64,000 bases of DNA from Pseudomonadales bacterium (GTDB lineage Bacteria; Pseudomonadota; Gammaproteobacteria; Pseudomonadales; Pseudohongiellaceae), in NCBI GenBank assembly GCA_024234395.1, contig JACKOH010000002.1, forward strand, positions 1,853,249-1,917,248, read 5' to 3'. Numbering within the stretch: position 1 is the stretch's first letter; each line of letters starts with the position of its first letter. Below, piece after piece: positions 33,984 to 41,827 of this stretch. Below the pieces are notes generated by a model. The model was not told the origin of the DNA. It saw only the letters and a list, made by a program, of their open reading frames with translations, and searched no databases. A program made the position numbers and the translations under genes.

Positions 33984-35315
33984 ATGATCAGGAAAAAGAC
34001 CGCAGGAAATCACGGAGTCGCCGGTGCCGGCCTGCCCGGTGCCAGTCCCCATCTCGATGATACCCTGCGCCGGATCGGTATAGACCCCGAGCGCCTGTCG
34101 GTTCTGAAGCTCGGCCATCGAACCCGCGATGTCACGGTGCCACCCTGGCTGAAGCGCATGGCGCTGGGCCTGCTGGTGTGGCTGGTGACCCTGCTGGCAG
34201 CCCGTGCCGGGCTGGCGCCTCCCGAGGTCTGGGCCGCCGGTCTGGCTCTGCTCATCGGGCTGGTCATTCTGCAATCCGCCTGCGAAGCGCTGGTCTCGGC
34301 AACCGAACGTCTGGCGGCCCGGTTCCGCTGGAATCACTACGTGGCCGGTACGCTGGCGGAGATCTTCTCCACCACGCCGGAGCTGGTGGTGATCGCCTTT
34401 CTGATTCCGGTCAGTCCCCTGGCTGCACTGATCATCACCATCATCACCATTTACAACAATGCCCTGGTGTTCAGTCTCTATTCTTTTTTTCTCCCCAAGG
34501 ATCAGCACGGTAAATTCCTGATGCCCACACCCATCACCGAGGCCGGCACCCAGGTCCTGGTGGGCGGCGCCGCCATGGGGCTGATTCTCGGTCTGACAAT
34601 GCTGGCGCTGAATTCCACCGAGCAGGAAAAAACCAGTTTTCATGCCCTTGACCTGGTGTTCATCAGCTTTGTGCTGTTGGCTATTTTTGTCGTTTATCTG
34701 TACAAGCTGGTAACCAGTTACGCGGCTGAGGAAGCCGAGGTTCGCGAAGGTCTGTCCATGTCCGAAGTGGATATCGAGCAGCGCCTGGAGCTGGTTTACG
34801 AGGATGTCCGCACCAGCTCGTTCAGCACCATCGTCGGTTTTTTTCTGCTCGGGATCCTTGGTGCTTTCATCGGCGGTCATCAGGTTTCCAGCTTTGCCGA
34901 GACAATGATCCGCGATCTGGAAATCAATCCAATTCTGACGGCTTTTGTCCTGGCTGTTTTTGCCGGTATGAGCGAGTACGTGATTCTCTGGCAGTCCCAT
35001 CGCAAACGGGAATATGGCATTGCCCTGGCCAATGCATTTGGCGGCATCACCCAGGTGATGTTCATGGTGCTGCCGTTCACGCTGCTGTCGATTGCGTTTT
35101 ACCAGCATTTCATCAACCGGCAGCATCCGGAACTGCCGCTGGAATTTTCACTCGCCATCAGCTTCCTGCTGCTGTTCCTGTTTCCCACGTTTTATACGCT
35201 GTCGGCGCTGCTGGAAGAGGATCACACCATGGGGATTCTGGACACGGTGATCATGACCGGAATCTTTCTGTTTCTGATTGTGCTGCTGGCGACATACGGG
35301 GGTACGGTGCTGTGA
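33984..35315 (+). CDS. Na+/Ca2+-exchanger-like (CaCA superfamily) membrane protein
   Basis: The 443-residue protein has a ~50-residue N-terminal extension, then roughly ten membrane spans in two halves. Each half carries an alpha-repeat-like motif: AGTLAEIFSTTPELVVIAFL (~120-139) and a second AVFAGMSEYVILWQSHRKRE with the following GIALANAFGGITQVMFMV (~325-360). Acidic residues sit in the same positions where exchangers bind the cation. A hydrophilic loop (EVREGLSMSEVDIEQRLELV) separates the halves. Position behind a Fur box suggests response to iron. The cation could be Ca, Mn or another metal. Confidence 0.8.
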   Translation: MIRKKTAGNHGVAGAGLPGASPHLDDTLRRIGIDPERLSVLKLGHRTRDVTVPPWLKRMALGLLVWLVTLLAARAGLAPPEVWAAGLALLIGLVILQSACEALVSATERLAARFRWNHYVAGTLAEIFSTTPELVVIAFLIPVSPLAALIITIITIYNNALVFSLYSFFLPKDQHGKFLMPTPITEAGTQVLVGGAAMGLILGLTMLALNSTEQEKTSFHALDLVFISFVLLAIFVVYLYKLVTSYAAEEAEVREGLSMSEVDIEQRLELVYEDVRTSSFSTIVGFFLLGILGAFIGGHQVSSFAETMIRDLEINPILTAFVLAVFAGMSEYVILWQSHRKREYGIALANAFGGITQVMFMVLPFTLLSIAFYQHFINRQHPELPLEFSLAISFLLLFLFPTFYTLSALLEEDHTMGILDTVIMTGIFLFLIVLLATYGGTVL

Positions 35316-35331
35316 GCACGGGAGGCGGAGC

Positions 35332-36015
35332 ATGAAAAAGTTTGCCGAGATCCGGCAGCGGGCCGAACAGCGCAAGGGAGGAGCCAGGGCGCTGCAGAAG
35401 CTGTTGCCCAAAGTGACAGGCAGCCGCAGTCTGAGGGCCCTGGGCGACGATCGATACCTGTCCATGATGACCCGGGTAATCAACCAGGCCGGTTTCAGCT
35501 GGAAAGTGATCGAGCGGAAATGGCCCCAGTTCGAGGAGGCGTTCCTCGGCTTCGATACTTTCAAATTGAGCCTGCTGTCCCCCGAACAGTGGGAAGCCTA
35601 TACCAGCGACCGGCGGGTGGTGCGAAACTGGCAGAAGATCAAAGCTGTCCAGGACAACCTGTTTTTCGTCCGCGAAATCTCCCGCCAGCACGGCTCATTC
35701 GGCAACTTTATCGCGGCCTGGCCTGAATCCGACCAGGTCGGCTTACTGGAGGTATTGAAAAAGCAGGGATCCCGACTGGGTGGCAACAGCGGCCAGTATT
35801 TTTTGCGTTTTGTGGGCAAGGACAGCTTTATCCTGTCCCGTGACGTGGTGGCGACGCTGCAGGGCGCCGGGGTGGAAATCGCCGATCAGCCCACCAGTAA
35901 ACGGGACCGGCTGCGGGCCCAGGAGGCGTTCAACCGCTGGCATGTAGAAACCGGGTTGCCCTACACCCACCTCAGCCGGATCGCGGCCTGCTCGGCGGGG
36001 GAGAATTACCTGTAG
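35332..36015 (+). CDS. DNA-3-methyladenine glycosylase I-like (Tag/HhH-GPD) protein
   Basis: ATG 35332 follows GGAGGCGGA closely; the frame's earlier start is less likely. The 227-residue protein resembles Tag: DRYLSMMTRVINQAGFSWKV (~43-62), WPQFEEAFLGFD (~67-78), RNWQKIKAVQDNLFF (~102-116) and HGSFGNFIAAWP. The region matching the helix-hairpin-helix (LLEVLKKQGSRLGGNSGQYF) and a later NRWHVETGLPYTHLSRIAAC segment are present. The zinc-binding Cys/His cluster of E. coli Tag is not evident, so this is the non-zinc Tag-like branch. It may remove alkylated bases, or have another role. It ends the cluster after the exchanger. Confidence 0.85.
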   Translation: MKKFAEIRQRAEQRKGGARALQKLLPKVTGSRSLRALGDDRYLSMMTRVINQAGFSWKVIERKWPQFEEAFLGFDTFKLSLLSPEQWEAYTSDRRVVRNWQKIKAVQDNLFFVREISRQHGSFGNFIAAWPESDQVGLLEVLKKQGSRLGGNSGQYFLRFVGKDSFILSRDVVATLQGAGVEIADQPTSKRDRLRAQEAFNRWHVETGLPYTHLSRIAACSAGENYL

Positions 36016-36060
36016 CCGGTGAGGGTGACGAAACACCGATCCAGTCTGGTGTACGATCGG

Positions 36061-36708
36061 TCAGATTAACTGCAACTCTTCCAGGAAGCGGTTGGACTCG
36101 GCAATCGAAGCCTCCATCTCTTCGATAAGATTGGCGATATCGGATTCGATATTGCTCACTTCGTTACGCAGCGAGGCGATGGCGCGGGAATTCAGGTTAT
36201 GGCGGAGAAACAGCACCTGGTCCCGGAACGCATTGAGCACCGGTACCATGGTGTTTTCGGCAGCATGCATGGTAGCCAGCAATTGATCATACCTGACCCG
36301 GGTCTGACGTAGCGTGCGCTCGCTGGAGGCACGCAGGCTTTGATCGGTGTACAGGTCCAGTTCGTCCTGCCACTCGTCGAACAGGTCTTCCGACACCTGC
36401 TCCACGGCTCGGATCCGGTCGCTGACTTCTTCGGCCCGGCGTTCGCTCCTTTCAAACTCCGAATTAAGCCGGTCATAGACCTCCTGCAACTCTCCACCAT
36501 CGAAATTGAGCAAAGTCGTGAACTGTTCCAGTGCCGAATTGAACTGTTCCTTGGCCTCTTCCTGGGAATCGCGGGCTTCTTCCACGCGGCTGACCAGAAT
36601 ATCGCGTTTTTCCACGCCGAACCGTTCCATGGTGTTGTAGTAAACGGAACTGCATCCGGTCAACAGAGCCAGGCAGAGGACAATGGCAAGTGAGTGAATT
36701 CTGTTCAT
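36061..36708 (-). CDS. DUF2959 lipoprotein
   Basis: The 215-residue precursor has a lipobox (LALLTGC-S, Cys near residue 19). The mature protein is almost entirely coiled-coil (YYNTMERFGVEKRDILVSRV and following heptads; LEEMEASIAESNRFLEELQ at the end), with the family's KRDIL and RALFDEWQDEL-like motif (SEDLFDEWQDELDLYT). DUF2959 proteins are found in Gammaproteobacteria with unknown function. It is probably periplasmic and membrane-tethered. Confidence 0.9.
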   Translation of the reverse strand: MNRIHSLAIVLCLALLTGCSSVYYNTMERFGVEKRDILVSRVEEARDSQEEAKEQFNSALEQFTTLLNFDGGELQEVYDRLNSEFERSERRAEEVSDRIRAVEQVSEDLFDEWQDELDLYTDQSLRASSERTLRQTRVRYDQLLATMHAAENTMVPVLNAFRDQVLFLRHNLNSRAIASLRNEVSNIESDIANLIEEMEASIAESNRFLEELQLI

Positions 36709-36783
36709 GAGCGGAGTTTCCGGTGATTGGAAGCGGGATAGCAGGCTGACATTACAGCGGTCTGAGCGAAGGATAGCCGAAAC

Positions 36784-36987
36784 TCAATGTTTGTTCGACT
36801 CCCTGATTGCCCGAACCAGTTCTTTGTTGCGCTGGTCCGCCAGATGACTGTGAACCACAAACAGGGCATGCACCACGCCTGGAATCCAGAACGCAAGCGT
36901 GAGCAGGATGCTCAGAATGGCCTGAAACGGTTTGCCGCAAAGGAAAACCGCCAATGGTGGCAGAATTATTGCCAGTAGATATCGCAT
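36784..36987 (-). CDS. Pmp3/YqaE-family small membrane protein
   Basis: The 67-residue protein has two membrane spans with the family signature ILPPLAVFLCGK (residues ~8-19) and ILLTLAFWIPGVVHALFVV (~28-46), followed by a charged tail with QRNKELVRAIRESNK. Pmp3-like proteins are linked to membrane potential and salt stress in yeast and plants; the bacterial role is less clear. It sits just upstream of the DUF2959 gene. Confidence 0.92.
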   Translation of the reverse strand: MRYLLAIILPPLAVFLCGKPFQAILSILLTLAFWIPGVVHALFVVHSHLADQRNKELVRAIRESNKH

Positions 36988-37126
36988 TGTTGAATGGGTC
37001 CTTCTGTCTCCGACGGCGGCATGTATTCAGCACTGACCGATTGGCGATTGGGCGCCCGTATGTGCGGGCTGGACCGGGTAAGCTTAGCAGCAGTCTGCGC
37101 GCAAACCAAGGCTGGAAAACGCGTTG

Positions 37127-38539
37127 TTATGACCAGGCGTTATGATGGCTCCTACCGGGCAGAACTTCGCGCAGCCTGGCTTCGAAACGGGCAAAGCGGC
37201 GCCGGGTTTTGCGCCGTGCCAGAGTCTTGAAGAAGCTGATCAGTGGGAAGGGCTCCGAGCATCCGATATTGTCGATGATTACCAGGCGATCCGGCTGTCC
37301 CTGTAACCGTTGCAGCAGAATATTCTTGGGTTTGATGGTCATGGTCACGATGCCGTGATGCAGCAGGTAGTCCTTCAGGTCCTGCAGCAGGTTATCCAGC
37401 TGGCTCCATTCCGAATAGAGATCCGGCTGATCGATATATTCCTGCAAGGACCGTGAGACGGTACCGTCGAAATCCCTGACCAGGTCGAATATGGCGCCTT
37501 CGCCAAGATTGGTGGCGACCGTGCCACGATAATCGGGCAGGCAGGTCCAGGGTACGTTGCGCCGCTTCAACAGTTGGTAATACTGCTGTTCACGGCGGGT
37601 TTCGGTCTGATTGCCATTGAACACCACCTTGATGCAGCGATCCGAATGCTCCGGGTCCTGGAAACAGTGTCGGTGCAGACCGGTGCCGATCAATAACGAG
37701 TCATTCAGTATGACTTTGCCCATCGTGTTCGCATCGGAGGCGGTCGGCGTTCTGCGGGCCGGCCCGGAATTCTCCGCGTCAGGTGCGCCTTCCAGTGGTC
37801 GCAGGGCAGCATAGGTCTGCGGTGAGATGAAGCGGCGGATGGCCCGCTGGCAGACCACTTCAAAACCGGCCCGGCGGGCTTCCTCGCGAAACTGGCTGCG
37901 GCTGATGGCGTAGCGGTCACGTTGTCGCTTGTAGCCGATTTTGTGCTTCAGGCGCCGGATGGCATTCGACAGGCTGAAGCTGTCGAACCAGGAAATAACC
38001 AGGGTGTCCCGGCACAGCCGGCGCAGTTCGGTCAGGACCCGCACCCGGGTGTCGGAAGCCGAGTAGTGATGAAACAGGCGGTTGCAGATAATCAGGTCGA
38101 AACTCTGGTCGGCAAAACTGGTGGCCATGATGTCCTGTTGGGAAAAGCTGACCCCATGATCGCTGCGCAGGGAATCCGCCATTTTCGTGGCTTCTTCCAG
38201 CATGCCGCTGGAATAGTCGGAGGCAGTGACCTGCAGCTTGCCGTCGAGCAGGATTTTTCCGAGTCGGAAGGTGCCACAGGGGATATCGAGGCAGGTAGTC
38301 GCCGCTTGCCGGCAGCCCCGTTCGATGCAGGCTACGATCGCCTGCTGTTCCAGCAGGTTCCGGGGGCTGTCGGCGTTCTTCCGCTCGGCATACTTGGACG
38401 CCGCGTCGGTGGAGTCAAAGGCCGCCTTGACGTTCTGATATTCGGCACCGAGAGTGGCCGGGCCGGATTCCTGTGACGGAGTACTGTTGTCGTCCTGGTC
38501 GCGGTGTCCGCTCCCGGACTGCTGGTCAGTGTTGCTCAT
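37127..38539 (-). CDS. Fusion of SAM-dependent methyltransferase and YrbL-like (protein-kinase-fold) domain
   Basis: I start at ATG 38539 (MSNTDQQSGSG), just after a TCAGG; the frame extends 26 codons upstream with alternative starts. Residues ~40-230 form a class I methyltransferase: LDIPCGTFRLGKILLDG (motif I) near 84, ASDYSSGMLEEA, and FDLIICNRLFHHY (motif IV). Residues ~270-440 match YrbL, a PhoP-network protein with a kinase-like fold: LLIGTGLHRHCFQDPEHSDR, CIKVVFNGNQTE, and LVIIDNIGCSEP holding the DxxG-like loop. The family is normally a single domain. The linker (~245-270) is rich in Pro and Ser. A methylation/phosphorylation pairing, perhaps on envelope glycolipid, is inference. Confidence 0.85.
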   Translation of the reverse strand: MSNTDQQSGSGHRDQDDNSTPSQESGPATLGAEYQNVKAAFDSTDAASKYAERKNADSPRNLLEQQAIVACIERGCRQAATTCLDIPCGTFRLGKILLDGKLQVTASDYSSGMLEEATKMADSLRSDHGVSFSQQDIMATSFADQSFDLIICNRLFHHYSASDTRVRVLTELRRLCRDTLVISWFDSFSLSNAIRRLKHKIGYKRQRDRYAISRSQFREEARRAGFEVVCQRAIRRFISPQTYAALRPLEGAPDAENSGPARRTPTASDANTMGKVILNDSLLIGTGLHRHCFQDPEHSDRCIKVVFNGNQTETRREQQYYQLLKRRNVPWTCLPDYRGTVATNLGEGAIFDLVRDFDGTVSRSLQEYIDQPDLYSEWSQLDNLLQDLKDYLLHHGIVTMTIKPKNILLQRLQGQPDRLVIIDNIGCSEPFPLISFFKTLARRKTRRRFARFEARLREVLPGRSHHNAWS

Positions 38540-38710
38540 CCTGATCTTGTTCTTTGCGGCCCTGGTGAAACCCGGGGCTGGTGATGCCATCGCGGCCGGA
38601 ACCGGTGACATTGGCACCGGCGAGTCCTGTTCAGTGGCCAGGTTACAGGCGGATCCTTATCCGAGTCTTAAACCGGCATGGTAACTTATCGGTCTTTTTC
38701 AGGTCACCTT

Positions 38711-38766
38711 CAATTGAAAACCGGCAATTGAAAACCGGCAATGGAAAACCAACAATGGAATTCCAG
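38711..38766. repeat. Four tandem 14-bp units upstream of the methyltransferase-YrbL gene
   Basis: Units at 38711-38724 and 38725-38738 are identical (CAATTGAAAACCGG); 38739-38752 (CAATGGAAAACCAA) and 38753-38766 (CAATGGAATTCCAG) are diverging copies. They lie ~172 bp upstream of the fusion gene and may be a regulator-binding array. Confidence 0.75.
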
Positions 38767-38786
38767 CGGCAGAATACCGGGTTGTG

Positions 38787-39248
38787 TCAGGGACAGCTGG
38801 TAAGGGTCAAGGTTCCCTGCTGGCTGAAACTGACAATCTCCTCGGTTTCCTTGTTCAATACGTTCCCGGTCACGGTGAAGGGGCCGGACACGGTAGCAAG
38901 GGAGAGATGGACCGAGATGGCGGTGGAGCCGGCGGCATCGACATTATTGATATTGCCGGTCAGACCGATGATGACCTGGTCTCCCTGGATGGTACCGCTG
39001 CCGTAGAGAATCTGTGGCGAATCTGTGGTTTCTTCGGTAGCGATGACAAAGCCGTTGACGGACAGGTTCTCCTCACCGATCAGCTGGATTGCCAGCTTGA
39101 CGATATCGGGTTGACCCCCGGTGTCGCCCTCGGCCTCGGCAAACCAGCAGAAATCGCCGAGGTAGCTCTGTGCCTGAACGGTCCCTGCCATCAGACTGAA
39201 GCTGAGCAGTACGGGTGGCAGTACGAGCAATGATTTTAACTTGGTCAT
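38787..39248 (-). CDS. Exported protein of unknown function (beta-rich)
   Basis: The 153-residue precursor has a signal peptide (LLVLPPVLLSFSLMAGTVQAQ). The mature protein is beta-strand-rich (LSVNGFVIATEETTD, QVIIGLTGNIN, STAISVHLSLA, SFSQQGTLTL), with Cys at about 34 and 152 likely to pair. I do not recognise a family. It lies upstream of the fusion gene on the same strand with ~250 bp between. Confidence 0.7.
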   Translation of the reverse strand: MTKLKSLLVLPPVLLSFSLMAGTVQAQSYLGDFCWFAEAEGDTGGQPDIVKLAIQLIGEENLSVNGFVIATEETTDSPQILYGSGTIQGDQVIIGLTGNINNVDAAGSTAISVHLSLATVSGPFTVTGNVLNKETEEIVSFSQQGTLTLTSCP

Positions 39249-39371
39249 GGTATTACGCTCTCTTGATTCTATGAATTCATGGTTGGCCCGACGGTTGAAC
39301 CGATTCAGGTCCGCAGGGCTGTTTTCGCAGTCCAGCCTGAACCCGCCAACCGGGACAATCCAGCGAGCGGA

Positions 39372-41564
39372 TTACTGCCCGTTGTCCAGGTTCTGCCGGG
39401 CCTTGGCCTCCAGTCGCCTGGCATGCAGCAGCGGTTCGGTATAACCATTGGGCTGGGCAGTTCCCTTGAACACCAGGTCGCAGGCGGCCTGAAAGGCGAT
39501 CGACTGCGTGAAGTCCGGTGCCATAGGACGATAGTGGGGATCGGCGGCATTCTGGTCATCTACAACGGCGGCCATGCGCTCCAGGGTTTCTTTAACCTGC
39601 TGCGCGGAACATACGCCATGGTGCAGCCAGTTAGCCAGGTGCTGGCTGGAAATGCGCAACGTGGCACGGTCTTCCATCAGACCGATGTTGTGAATGTCCG
39701 GCACCTTCGAACAGCCGATCCCCTGATCGATCCAGCGAACCACGTAGCCCAGAATTCCCTGGGCATTGTTGTCCAGTTCCTGCTGAATCATGGCCGGGTT
39801 CAGACTGTTCGGATCACTAAGCAGGGGTATCGTCAGGAGAGCCTCCAGGCTTGCCGGAGGCCGTGTTTTCAGTTCCTGTTGCCGAGCCTGCACATCCACC
39901 TGATGGTAGTGCAGCGCATGCAGGACCGCCGCGGTGGGTGAGGGGACCCAGGCGGTGCTGGCCCCGGCCCGGGGATGACCGATCTTGTCTTCCAGCATCT
40001 GTGCCATCAAGTCGGGCATGGCCCACATGCCCTTGCCGATCTGCGCGTGTCCGGGCAGTCCACAGGCAAGCCCCACATCCACATTGTGGTTTTCATAGGC
40101 CTGGATCCAGGTGCTGTTCTTCATCGCCGCCTTGGGAATCATCGGCCCGGCTTCCATACTGGTATGGATTTCATCACCGGTGCGGTCCAGAAAGCCAGTA
40201 TTGATGAACATGACCCGATCGCTGGCGCGACGCAGGCATTCCTTCAGATTCAGCGTGGTGCGTCTTTCTTCATCCATGATGCCGAGCTTGATGGTAGCCG
40301 GCGGCAGGTTGAGGACCTGTTCCACGCGACCCATCAGTTCACAGGTGAAGCTGACTTCCTCGGGTCCGTGCATCTTCGGCTTGACGATATAGATGCTGCC
40401 GGTCCGGCTGTTGCGCAACAGGGTTCTGCCCTGCACATCGAGACTGGCGATGGCGCCGGTGACCATGGCGTCCAGGATGCCCTCGTAGACCGGGACTCCA
40501 TCGGCATCAAGTACCGAGTCATTGCGCATCAGGTGTCCCACATTACGGATCAGCAGCAGACTGCGTCCCGGCAGGGTCAATGTGTCGTCGTCTGCGGATA
40601 CATAGTCGCGGTCCAGGTTAAGGATCCGGGTTTGCGATTCACCCTGTTTGATAAAGGTGTCGGTAAGGTCGCCATACACCAGGCCCAGCCAGTTCCGGTA
40701 CACTTCCACCTTGTCGGCGGCATCCACGGCTGCTACTGAATCTTCGCAGTCCTGAATGGTGGTGACTGCCGCTTCCAGAATCAGGTCCGATATCCCGGCC
40801 GGATCCCCGGCGCCGATTGTCGATTCGCGGTCACGCCGGATTTCCACGTGCAGGCCGTGATTGCAGAGCAGTACTGTATCCGGGTCGGCCGGGTTACCCC
40901 GGTAGCCGCGAAATTGTGCGGGCTGTTGCAGAGTCTCGGTGTGCTCGGCAAAGTGAATTTTCAGGCTGCCAGTGCTGATCGAGAATCCTGTTGCATCCGA
41001 GTAGCTGCCGGCGGTCAGGGGAAAAGTCTGGTCCAGAAAATTACGGGCAAAGGCAATGACCTGCCGGCCCCGCTGCGGATTATAGTCAGTCCCGCGCCGG
41101 ATGCCGTCTTCTTCCGCAATGGCGTCGGTGCCGTACAGCGCGTCGTAGAGACTGCCCCAGCGGGCGTTGGCCGCATTCAAGGCAAAGCGGGCATTCCTGA
41201 CCGGAACCACCAGCTGGGGTCCCGCCAGCTCACCGATTTCCCGATCCACGGCGGCCGTCGTCACCTGGAAATCCCCACCGGGCTCGATCAGGTAACCGAT
41301 TTCCCGCAGGAATGCCTGGTATGCGTCAGGATCGAATGCCGACCCCCGGTGCTGACGATGCCAGGCGTCGATCTGTTCCTGTAACTGATCGCGGATCGAC
41401 AGCAGCCGGGTGTTGGCAGGGGAAAGATCGGCAATGATCGCCGCCAGGCCGCTCCAGAATGCATCCTCTTCCAGGTCCAGTCGCGGCAGCAACTGGCGAT
41501 TGATAAAATCTGCTAAGATCGATGCAACCTGCAGACCATGGATGGTCACTCTGTCGGTGGGCAT
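39372..41564 (-). CDS. glcB: Malate synthase G
   Basis: The 730-residue protein closely matches malate synthase G (about 720-730 residues in Proteobacteria). Motifs include MHGPEEVSFTCELMGRVEQV (~406-425, catalytic Glu), NTGFLDRTGDEIHTSMEAGP (~440-460, metal-binding Asp), a TAWVPSPTAAVLHALHYHQ stretch, and HLANWLHHGV near 640. It condenses glyoxylate with acetyl-CoA to malate in the glyoxylate pathway. No glc operon genes are nearby; the gene stands alone. Repeat copy C begins about 20 bp upstream of the start and could affect expression. Confidence 0.97.
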   Translation of the reverse strand: MPTDRVTIHGLQVASILADFINRQLLPRLDLEEDAFWSGLAAIIADLSPANTRLLSIRDQLQEQIDAWHRQHRGSAFDPDAYQAFLREIGYLIEPGGDFQVTTAAVDREIGELAGPQLVVPVRNARFALNAANARWGSLYDALYGTDAIAEEDGIRRGTDYNPQRGRQVIAFARNFLDQTFPLTAGSYSDATGFSISTGSLKIHFAEHTETLQQPAQFRGYRGNPADPDTVLLCNHGLHVEIRRDRESTIGAGDPAGISDLILEAAVTTIQDCEDSVAAVDAADKVEVYRNWLGLVYGDLTDTFIKQGESQTRILNLDRDYVSADDDTLTLPGRSLLLIRNVGHLMRNDSVLDADGVPVYEGILDAMVTGAIASLDVQGRTLLRNSRTGSIYIVKPKMHGPEEVSFTCELMGRVEQVLNLPPATIKLGIMDEERRTTLNLKECLRRASDRVMFINTGFLDRTGDEIHTSMEAGPMIPKAAMKNSTWIQAYENHNVDVGLACGLPGHAQIGKGMWAMPDLMAQMLEDKIGHPRAGASTAWVPSPTAAVLHALHYHQVDVQARQQELKTRPPASLEALLTIPLLSDPNSLNPAMIQQELDNNAQGILGYVVRWIDQGIGCSKVPDIHNIGLMEDRATLRISSQHLANWLHHGVCSAQQVKETLERMAAVVDDQNAADPHYRPMAPDFTQSIAFQAACDLVFKGTAQPNGYTEPLLHARRLEAKARQNLDNGQ

Positions 41565-41583
41565 AGCATTAACCTGTTTTTAT

Positions 41584-41727
41584 TAACAGCCTGTTGAAAA
41601 TCCCTCAGCTGGCTCAATTCGGCGTTACAATCTGGCTCAAAATGCTCATTTACGGCGTGTAAACTGCGCCTTTTCGCCAGATTTTGCCTTGTCTTGCACT
41701 CACCTGAGAGTTTTTCAACAGGCTGTT
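41584..41727. repeat. ~145-bp palindromic repeat family, copy C
   Basis: A full copy with termini TAACAGCCTGTTGAAAA and TTTTTCAACAGGCTGTT. It lies between glcB (-) and the monooxygenase gene (+), in the space that must hold their promoters. Confidence 0.85.
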
Positions 41728-41827
41728 TGTCAGAGGTCCGTTAACGCAGCAGCCTTTTGAATACCGCTTGAACCCGAGTGTTTTTTAAATCAGTCTGCAT
41801 TATAAGGGAAAGCCCCGGAGAGTTAAC

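Noticed and set aside
33915..35126. Long leftward open frame (403 codons) opposite the exchanger gene
   Set aside because: The Gln/His/Gly-rich translation has no family features; the rightward frame has membrane spans and alpha-repeats, so this is a shadow.
38711..38766. 14-bp repeats considered as a CRISPR array
   Set aside because: Units are contiguous without spacers and there are no cas genes.
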